From an uncultured archaeon (GTDB lineage: Archaea > Nanobdellota > Nanobdellia > Woesearchaeales > UBA583), in assembly GCA_937138345.1 (NCBI GenBank), contig CAKZOW010000119.1:1-46766 (forward strand): DNA of 46,766 nucleotides, in the 5' to 3' direction. Both the position numbers and the translations under genes were made by a program. How positions within the stretch are numbered: position 1 is the stretch's first letter; every line of letters starts with the position of its first letter. The notes below the pieces were generated by a model. The model did not search any database and was not told the origin of the DNA. It saw only the letters and a program-made list of their open reading frames with translations. Shown here one piece after another: positions 41,166 through 46,766 of this stretch.

Positions 41166-41925
41166 TTGGTTTATTTTTTTGCTCTACATACTCTACTAAG
41201 GCATAAAATCTAAAAGCCGTTACATTGTTTAAATCCTCATTTGTATGCTCCTGTACAGCATAAACAAATTTAGTATATTCTACCTCCATCTCCCTCTCCA
41301 TATTTCCAGCATTATTTATATTCCAGCTATTTGCTTTGTCTAGGTTTAATAAATTTTTCTCAGCTTTAAATAATTTCTCTTTCTGCTCAACTCCTGTTAT
41401 AATTTGCCCTAATTCTACTTTCAATTTCCTAATCAATTGCACGTTATACTCTACACTATCATAGTTATTGAATTTCTTTGGAAAGTAGTTTTTTAGTTCA
41501 TTTTCAATTTTTTTTTTTACTTCATCAACTGTATCCTGTACCTGTTTGTATGTAAATCCTAGCTTATCTAGTTTATCAATAATCTCATCCAATCCATCAG
41601 AGGAATAATCTGTACACTCCTCCCCATTTATACTCTTTACCAAAATTGCTAAAGCTCTATTTTTGGGAGAGTATTCCATGTAGGCATTATATACCATTTG
41701 CCTCCTGTTTTCAAGCTCTAAAACTGCATCCTCTTTCATTCCCTTTTTTAGATACTCAATGGCTTTTACACTCCTCTTATTGAAATCAGCAAAATCAGAG
41801 CCTACATCATTATCTATCATCAAAAATTTATTAAATCTTTGGTAGCGTTTCATAGGAATAAGCTCAGCACTATTATAGAACTCAACTACATTTTTTTTAT
41901 CCTCTCCTAATACTATTTTTTTCAT
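41152..41925 (-). CDS. Candidate tail assembly chaperone
   Basis: 257 residues, helical and charged, in the slot before the tape measure where tail chaperones normally sit. Centre: IDKLDKLGFTYKQVQDTVDE, followed by an 11-A run (plus-strand T at 41508-41518, codons GTA AAA AAA AAA ATT). Slippage there in either direction meets a stop almost at once and would make a product of about 140 residues. Chaperone genes often use frameshifts to make two forms, so this fits, but only position supports the role. Confidence 0.5.
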   Translation of the reverse strand: MKKIVLGEDKKNVVEFYNSAELIPMKRYQRFNKFLMIDNDVGSDFADFNKRSVKAIEYLKKGMKEDAVLELENRRQMVYNAYMEYSPKNRALAILVKSINGEECTDYSSDGLDEIIDKLDKLGFTYKQVQDTVDEVKKKIENELKNYFPKKFNNYDSVEYNVQLIRKLKVELGQIITGVEQKEKLFKAEKNLLNLDKANSWNINNAGNMEREMEVEYTKFVYAVQEHTNEDLNNVTAFRFYALVEYVEQKNKPNGNN

Positions 41926-42197
41926 TGCCTTATGCCTTTAATAAAATTAAATAATGATGCTCCCATAAATGGAAACAACAAATAAAACCACTCTCCAAAT
42001 CCAATAGCAAATAGTACAGATGGAACTATTGCCAAATGATGCTCTATACAAAACTCACATTCTGAAAGCTCATGCAAAAATTTCCATCTCATTTTATTTG
42101 ATAACCTCTGTATCCTAGATTTTATCTCATACTTATAAGCTATCACTAATACTCCCCAATGAATGAGGATAAAATATATAAATTCTGTTATGTTCAT
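41922..42197 (-). CDS. Small membrane protein in the tail module
   Basis: 91 residues: two hydrophobic segments (EFIYFILIHWGVLVIAYKY and IVPSVLFAIGFGEWFYLLF) and a basic, Cys-containing loop (ELSECEFCIEHH). The location in a tail operon is odd for a membrane protein; homologues of similar layout occur in Bacteroidota phages. Overlaps neighbours by 4 nt on each side. Confidence 0.6.
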   Translation of the reverse strand: MNITEFIYFILIHWGVLVIAYKYEIKSRIQRLSNKMRWKFLHELSECEFCIEHHLAIVPSVLFAIGFGEWFYLLFPFMGASLFNFIKGIRQ

Positions 42198-42931
42198 GGT
42201 TGCAATTTACTCAATAAATCTGTTTTTTGTTGTACTGATAATGAATTAAAAATACTATCATCAGAAAAATCTAGGGTAGGTAACAAAATATTTAGAATCT
42301 CATTTTGGCTCACATTTTGCCTCAATGCCTCAGCTGGATTATAAGCTATCCCATCACAATTACTCTCCATAACTGATAACTCACAATTGAATCTAAAGGC
42401 TGAGTAAGGAGCTTTTAAATATCCCTCTTTCTCCTCAATACTAAATTCTTTGTAAACCTCATTAAATTCTCTTTGTACCGTTTTGATTTTTAAACCTAAA
42501 TCCAAACCTCCCAGCTTTCTAGTAAGTACATCTCTCACATCTTTTATAAGATTCTGAGTAAATATGCTAGTAGTTAACAAAGGTTTGTTAATTAGCTCCA
42601 AATTAACCCAAAACACTATTCCTACATTCCATTTCAAATAGTTAAACTGATTAATCTCAAAATCATTATCCTCCTGCCCCACAACAAAAAAACACATCCC
42701 TTTCTTATCATTATCAGGAGTTACTCTATGATAGTCATTGTTTCCCTGATAAACCTCAGGAAAATACAACTTATTCCCATCATTATTATCTAAATGCCTG
42801 TAAGCTCTAGCGTATGAGTTTGTGAGCCAATCTAAATTAGTATCTAAAGCTAATTGTAGCTCTAAAATTGCTTTATCTATCTCTACTGCATCTATCTGAG
42901 TAGGTATGTTAGGATTTTGTAATTGTATCAT
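42194..42931 (-). CDS. Probable tail completion/terminator protein
   Basis: 245 residues, alpha/beta: IDAVEIDKAILELQLALDTN at the N-terminus, YLKWNVGIVFWVNLELI strand, helix TSIFTQNLIKDVRDVLTRKL. Size and position after the neck protein and before the tape measure fit a tail terminator. Overlaps the upstream gene by 23 nt. No defining motif. Confidence 0.5.
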   Translation of the reverse strand: MIQLQNPNIPTQIDAVEIDKAILELQLALDTNLDWLTNSYARAYRHLDNNDGNKLYFPEVYQGNNDYHRVTPDNDKKGMCFFVVGQEDNDFEINQFNYLKWNVGIVFWVNLELINKPLLTTSIFTQNLIKDVRDVLTRKLGGLDLGLKIKTVQREFNEVYKEFSIEEKEGYLKAPYSAFRFNCELSVMESNCDGIAYNPAEALRQNVSQNEILNILLPTLDFSDDSIFNSLSVQQKTDLLSKLQP

Positions 42932-43358
42932 ATCTTTTTTTCAAATTTGGTAAAATGTACTTTTGTACAAATTCTTTTAATAGCTCCTCCTGTATCCCTA
43001 AAACCTCATTATCCTTATATTTTTCTAACAACTCTTTTGCATAAGGAACGCTCAGTAAAATCTCTACTGAATCAGCTTTTGGTATTATTCTCATGGTCTT
43101 ATATAGTGTGCCTGTATCTTTCCATGTTACTCTATCCGTTGGCTGTCCTTTTTTGAATTTTATTTTAACAGTTAGAGGAGAGTAAGCTGGGCGAATTATT
43201 GAGCCTTTTGAATCCTCCCCCTTATCATACAGCTGTTTCTCTACCTGATAATCTAGTATAACAGATTTGTACTGCTCCATAGTTTCCTGTATTAAAGGAT
43301 TTACAGAGTTTTTCATTTGTTCTACTGCATCTCTAGCTTTATCAAATACATCAGCCAT
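42909..43358 (-). CDS. HK97-gp10-like neck/tail-joining protein
   Basis: 149 residues: a helical N-terminus, LTVKIKFKKGQPTDRVTWKD, TGTLYKTMRIIPKADSVEIL, then VPYAKELLEKYKDNEVLG. The order (ligand-loop, W-x-D-T-G-x-L, beta sheet, Y-A) is like the HK97 gp10 family of head-tail joining proteins, which close the neck. It shares one base with the upstream gene. Confidence 0.65.
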   Translation of the reverse strand: MADVFDKARDAVEQMKNSVNPLIQETMEQYKSVILDYQVEKQLYDKGEDSKGSIIRPAYSPLTVKIKFKKGQPTDRVTWKDTGTLYKTMRIIPKADSVEILLSVPYAKELLEKYKDNEVLGIQEELLKEFVQKYILPNLKKRYDTITKS

Positions 43359-44506
43359 TACATTACTCCATAAGTTACTCCACTATTTACAGAGCATGGT
43401 AAACAAACTTTATCTAAAGAGCTATGGTCATACCTTACAGCTCTCAAAGCTCTAGCGTACTGGTCAACTATATTAATGTAGTTGGTTTCCTTATCTCCCT
43501 CCAAATCTCTTATAATCATCATTTTTAACTGCTCCTCCACATGGTTTATCTGAGTAGAAAATGAAATATCTTTTAGAATCCTATGGATAACCTTTAATGA
43601 GAGAGCATTTTTTAGGCTCAGCCTGTTATCTATCCAAAAATTAGTTAAATCACATTTAGCTGAGATGTTAAAATTGAATCCCCAATTATTAGTATCAGTA
43701 TCAATTACTGCCTTTATATTGAATAACTCCCTATTCAATTCTAGTCCTGCATTTGGAACGTAAAAAGCCTGCATACCTACATACTGATTTAGTGTGCTGT
43801 ATCTCTTTCTAGCTACTCCTCCATCACAGGTAGCACAAAATCCAGTCCTCCAATTTAATTTACTGTATTTCACAGCTACTCCATCAATATCATCCTGATA
43901 GTATCCTAGGTAAAACATCCCTCCTGATAAATCAGCATCATCTCCCATTAAATCCTGAGCTATTTCCATCCATGTAAAATCTCCTCCTTTTGTAGAGTTA
44001 AATAAAAATTCTTTTACTGGCTCAGTCCTATGAGAATGGTACAGGTATATTTTCAAATCTGTTTGAGGCATTGTGAACTGTAAAGCAATTCTATTAATTG
44101 TGGCTTTTAAACCGATTCTTTGAGTTGGCACAAACTTTACCCCCACAAATCTACTTTCACTAATCACAGTATCCCCAATAAAGCCTGAGGCATTATAAAT
44201 TACATCATTTGCCACTATCTCCTTTCCTACCTTTCCTATTTGTTTCTCTACTGTAATATCATTAAGTAGCTCAGTAATTGCTCCCTCCTCAACCTCTTTT
44301 AAATACTCCTCCAGCTCCCTGTTATTTGGTAATGTAGATTGAATTAAATCTAATCTCATTGCTGGATGTTTCTCCTGATAAAACTCCCCACTTTCTGAAA
44401 TACTTAAATCTGTATCTGTAAATGCTGGAATCTCACTATTATCATAATGCTCTTTCCATCCTACAACTTTACTCAATGGAGGTACTACTATTTCCTTTTT
44501 AAACAT
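43358..44506 (-). CDS. Virion neck or head-associated protein
   Basis: 382 residues from ATG 44506 (MFKKEIVVPP). The longer start at 44533 lies inside the terminator stem and is rejected. Beta-rich, with two CxxC pairs (FCATCDGG, VCLPC) that may bind zinc, and a helical LKMMIIRDLEGDKETNYINI near the end. Position directly after the capsid suggests a connector or head-decoration protein. Family not recognised. Confidence 0.6.
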   Translation of the reverse strand: MFKKEIVVPPLSKVVGWKEHYDNSEIPAFTDTDLSISESGEFYQEKHPAMRLDLIQSTLPNNRELEEYLKEVEEGAITELLNDITVEKQIGKVGKEIVANDVIYNASGFIGDTVISESRFVGVKFVPTQRIGLKATINRIALQFTMPQTDLKIYLYHSHRTEPVKEFLFNSTKGGDFTWMEIAQDLMGDDADLSGGMFYLGYYQDDIDGVAVKYSKLNWRTGFCATCDGGVARKRYSTLNQYVGMQAFYVPNAGLELNRELFNIKAVIDTDTNNWGFNFNISAKCDLTNFWIDNRLSLKNALSLKVIHRILKDISFSTQINHVEEQLKMMIIRDLEGDKETNYINIVDQYARALRAVRYDHSSLDKVCLPCSVNSGVTYGVM

Positions 44507-44520
44507 AATTTGATTGATAT

Positions 44521-44557
44521 AAAAAAAAGCCACCCCTATTTATAGAAGTGGCTTTTA
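44521..44557 (-). terminator. Terminator directly after the major capsid gene
   Basis: Stem AAAAGCCAC/GTGGCTTTT (9 bp, loop of about 14 nt) with a run of T on the minus strand. Probably partial, letting capsid mRNA outnumber the following tail genes. Confidence 0.8.
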
Positions 44558-44579
44558 GGTTAAACTTTAATTTTAGCTC

Positions 44580-45623
44580 TTATGGTAAAAACTCAAATTT
44601 CTTTACTCCTCCAGCTTTAGTAGCTGGGTCTGAGTTATAAGTATTCACTAATGCTACATCAATAGAAAATTCAAACTCCTCTACATGGGTAGCTTTCAAA
44701 TGGCTCAATCCTGCAACTCCACTCAAATCTTTACAAGTTGATTTGTGCATTACTGCCACATTGAATCCAAACACATCTAAAAATGCTGTTTCCCACTTAG
44801 TTCCATCACTAGTCTCATTCCCCATTACTGCATCAACATTAATATGGGTCATTATCCCCATATCTCCATCATTCATAATGAATCCAGTAGCTTTTTTCCC
44901 TGCTCCATCTACTACATGGTTACTAAATCTGAAATCAAAGTTACCGAATTGGTAAGTTAGATTTTCATCATTGTTAGCTCCTTGGTTTCCGTAATGAGTA
45001 ACAGATGGCTTTAGTCCAGTAGATGATAAAACTTTGAACGGCATAGAGTAAAAATCATCCTCCTCCATGATAACAGATAAATCATTAAAAAATGTTTCCT
45101 GCTGTGCTGATGCTACCTGCATAGTATCAGCTGTAAATGGATAGTTAGCTGATAAAATGTTAGAGTTAGAAACTCCTGATTTAATCGTATCCAATTTAGC
45201 AAAAATCAACTGCTCAACTGCCTTAGCAAAAGCATTATCTAATTTTGCCAATTTCTTTCCAAAGTCCATTTCATAACTTACTAAGTTATTGTGGTACTCA
45301 CTTTTTTTCATGTGAAATCCAGCAACTAAAGTAGTCCATGTAACTGGAACCATCTCAGTAGTATTTTCCAAATCGTTAATCTCACAACTACGAGCGTTTG
45401 TAATTGCAATATCTCCAATTTTGTAAACTGGTATTTTCAAATCTCTCCCCTCAGATTCTTTGGCTTTAGTCATTAAATCCTCATTAATGATACTATTAGG
45501 GGATGCTGTCATTTCTTTTACGGCTGTTAAAAGTCCGTAACGAGTGTAACGCCACTCATCTCTTTCAATAGGATTGAGCATTTTTGCTCTAATTTCCTGT
45601 TTTAATGTGTTTACTAAACTCAT
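44580..45623 (-). CDS. Major capsid protein (HK97 fold, probable)
   Basis: 347 residues, correct size and position (after the scaffold, before the connectors). N-terminal helix LKQEIRAKMLNPIERDEWRY, then a beta/alpha core with TTEMVPVTWTTLVAGFHMKK, a long spine-like helix EYHNNLVSYEMDFGKKLAKL, and C-terminal SIDVALVNTYNSDPA, which is typical of HK97-like coats. No protease is encoded nearby, so it is probably not cleaved. Confidence 0.8.
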   Translation of the reverse strand: MSLVNTLKQEIRAKMLNPIERDEWRYTRYGLLTAVKEMTASPNSIINEDLMTKAKESEGRDLKIPVYKIGDIAITNARSCEINDLENTTEMVPVTWTTLVAGFHMKKSEYHNNLVSYEMDFGKKLAKLDNAFAKAVEQLIFAKLDTIKSGVSNSNILSANYPFTADTMQVASAQQETFFNDLSVIMEEDDFYSMPFKVLSSTGLKPSVTHYGNQGANNDENLTYQFGNFDFRFSNHVVDGAGKKATGFIMNDGDMGIMTHINVDAVMGNETSDGTKWETAFLDVFGFNVAVMHKSTCKDLSGVAGLSHLKATHVEEFEFSIDVALVNTYNSDPATKAGGVKKFEFLP

Positions 45624-45643
45624 CTTTTTTTGGTTTTAGGTTA

Positions 45644-46600
45644 TTACTTTAATTCTAATTCTGAAACCTCATGCTCTTTATAAGCCTCATCATAGAAATC
45701 ATTATACTCCTTAGTACCTACTGCTATCCCCTGACCTTTTAAGGTATTAGTTACTAATTCATTAAACTCTTTCTTTGTGCTGAATGCTCCTTTATCTAAC
45801 ACTAGTTTCGTTTTGGCGTTATCCCCTTCACCAGTTTTTATGATTTTACCTGTACTAAGATTTGGCGTTGCACCTCCTCCTTTTTTGGTTACATCTGTCT
45901 CTTTTGATAGTACACTACCTAATTTTTCTGCCCAAATCTCCTGAGCTGTTATAGGTTTGTACTCTTTATTTAGCCAAGGTTTACCATCTTCTTTATAGTA
46001 AACTACTTTGCCATCCTCAATCTTTGCATTTGCTTTAATGCTACCCTCATTTGTGGCAATTATGGCATCAATAGCCTCCTGTGGCAATCCATCCATAAAT
46101 TTCAATCCTCCTCTACCTAGAGTTAAATCAGTTCCTACTGATGAGCTTAACTGCTCATTTTTCATAGTTTCAATAGTTTCCTTTAACTCTTTCTCTTTTT
46201 TCTCAAAACTCTCTCTAGCCTCCTCAAAAGTTTGTTTCCAATGGCTATTATGTGAGCCATCATCTTTCATTTTCTTTATCTCCTCATTTAGCTCTTTAAT
46301 CTTAGCATCTTTCTCCTCAGGCTTGGCATCTTTCAGCTCTTTGTATTTTCCTAATACTTCCTTTAGGAAATCATAGGCTTTTTGGTCTCCCTTTTTTCTC
46401 TCTCCAATTGCCTCAAAAATATCATTCTCATAAGCCTGATGTAGCTCAGCTATCTTTGGCTTAATTCTATCCTCAAATTCTGCATCAGCAAAATTTTTCA
46501 AAATACTCTTTCCCTCTGTTGTTTCAGTTGAGTAAATTACCACAGCTTTATTTAATGCTGGGTCTTTTCTCATTGCCTCCTTAATTTCCTCTAATGTCAT
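45644..46600 (-). CDS. Capsid scaffold protein
   Basis: 318 residues. A long Glu/Lys-rich coiled coil runs from about 90 to 160 (KELKDAKPEEKDAKIKELNE, FEKKEKELKETIETMKNEQL), followed by a flexible Gly-rich region and a short basic helix end. This layout and the place just before the capsid gene match scaffolds that guide procapsid assembly. A middle segment with SVGTDLTLGRGGLKFMDGLP is typical of phage scaffolds of this kind. Confidence 0.8.
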   Translation of the reverse strand: MTLEEIKEAMRKDPALNKAVVIYSTETTEGKSILKNFADAEFEDRIKPKIAELHQAYENDIFEAIGERKKGDQKAYDFLKEVLGKYKELKDAKPEEKDAKIKELNEEIKKMKDDGSHNSHWKQTFEEARESFEKKEKELKETIETMKNEQLSSSVGTDLTLGRGGLKFMDGLPQEAIDAIIATNEGSIKANAKIEDGKVVYYKEDGKPWLNKEYKPITAQEIWAEKLGSVLSKETDVTKKGGGATPNLSTGKIIKTGEGDNAKTKLVLDKGAFSTKKEFNELVTNTLKGQGIAVGTKEYNDFYDEAYKEHEVSELELK

Positions 46601-46636
46601 TTTCTATCCCTTTAAAATGTTAATATTATTACTAAA

Positions 46637-46658
46637 AGTGGAGTATCGCTACTCCACT
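46637..46658. other. Perfect 9-bp hairpin with GNRA-type loop between the junction gene and scaffold gene
   Basis: AGTGGAGTA pairs perfectly with TACTCCACT round GCGA (minus strand), and only four T then AG follow, so it is a weak terminator. It may attenuate transcription or stabilise the scaffold-capsid mRNA. Confidence 0.6.
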
Positions 46659-46675
46659 CATTACTCTAAATTTTC

Positions 46676-46766
46676 TTACTCTTGGCTTTCTCCTCCATTA
46701 TCATCTCCTGAGCCTGCTCCAGCATTTGCCTCAGCTTTTTTCTCAGCAATAAATGCCTCAAATACC
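46676..46766 (-). CDS. C-terminal part of the junction-spanning head-region gene
   Basis: Reading from 46766 downward, KVFEAFIAEKKAEANAG then AGSGDDNGGESQE and TAA at 46676-46678. It is the continuation of the frame ending at base 1 (the codon straddling the ends is AA|G). The acidic, Gly-rich tail is probably flexible. Confidence 0.8.
   Translation of the reverse strand, partial: VFEAFIAEKKAEANAGAGSGDDNGGESQE

Noticed and set aside
44507-44533. Longer start of the neck protein at 44533 (MAFFYIN)
   Set aside because: The codon is inside the terminator stem after the capsid gene; ATG 44506 lies just below it and gives a normal N-terminus.
46008-46376. Plus-strand open frame of 122 codons opposite the scaffold gene
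   Set aside because: Serine/phenylalanine-rich shadow of Glu/Lys codons, no ribosome binding site or promoter.
1-46766. tRNA genes, integrase and attachment sites
   Set aside because: No cloverleaf with TTCGA/TTCAA arm or CCA-like end was recognised, and no tyrosine or serine recombinase motif occurs in any frame read.

Overview
This window looks like the complete genome of a tailed, siphovirus-like phage of the phylum Bacteroidota, probably infecting a Flavobacteriia-type host, opened at an arbitrary point. The DNA is low in G+C (roughly a third by eye). Every supportable protein gene is on the minus strand, so transcription runs from high to low coordinates. Promoters carry the Bacteroidota -7 element TAnnTTTG instead of a sigma-70 -10 box. 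Both window edges cut an open reading frame, and joining base 46766 to base 1 on the minus strand gives one uninterrupted 154-codon gene, so the map is most likely circular or circularly permuted at 46,766 bp.

In transcription order: (1) Head: the junction-spanning gene, a coiled-coil scaffold (45644-46600), the HK97-type major capsid protein (44580-45623, followed by a terminator) and neck or connector genes (42194-44506). (2) Tail: a candidate chaperone (41152-41925), a 1300-residue tape measure (37263-41165), tail-tip proteins with a membrane-like segment, a cysteine-rich tail protein, and a LamG-like adhesin (29564-30340). (3) Lysis: multi-TM and holin-like proteins, an unusual membrane-anchored cupin, an Amidase_3 endolysin and a spanin-like protein, closed by a strong terminator at 26154-26182. 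(4) Early replication and recombination region, 26051 down to 20159: an HTH protein, a XRE regulator, a PolB-type 3'-5' exonuclease, a PD-(D/E)XK nuclease, a coiled-coil protein and an overprinted pair of replication-type genes. (5) A second early or middle block, 20038 down to 10427: a frameshifted cysteine-rich protein, a Spo11/TopoVIA-like (Mini-A type) protein, an HNH protein, two tandem ParB-like proteins, a DEDDh exonuclease, a protein with an RNA polymerase alpha-CTD-like domain, an ASCH protein and small membrane proteins. (6) A moron-like cassette encoding a secreted protein, framed by terminators (9642-10306). (7) Terminase small and large subunits, then small genes, a YopX-domain protein, a RuvC-like resolvase and a DUF4942 DNA methyltransferase. 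(8) The probable tail tube protein and the portal, which lead back into the head genes.

The most notable regulatory structure is an 81-bp promoter module present three times with near identity (5176-5256, 7490-7570, 20068-20148), plus further TAnnTTTG promoters. The phage also encodes an alpha-CTD-like protein that could act at AT-rich upstream elements. A candidate small RNA (about 10328-10408) is complementary to AAAGGCAC motifs at the translation starts of several genes. The tetranucleotide GATC was not found anywhere in a read-through by eye. No integrase, DNA polymerase, tRNA gene or CRISPR array was seen, so a virulent lifestyle relying on host replication proteins is likeliest, though not proven.
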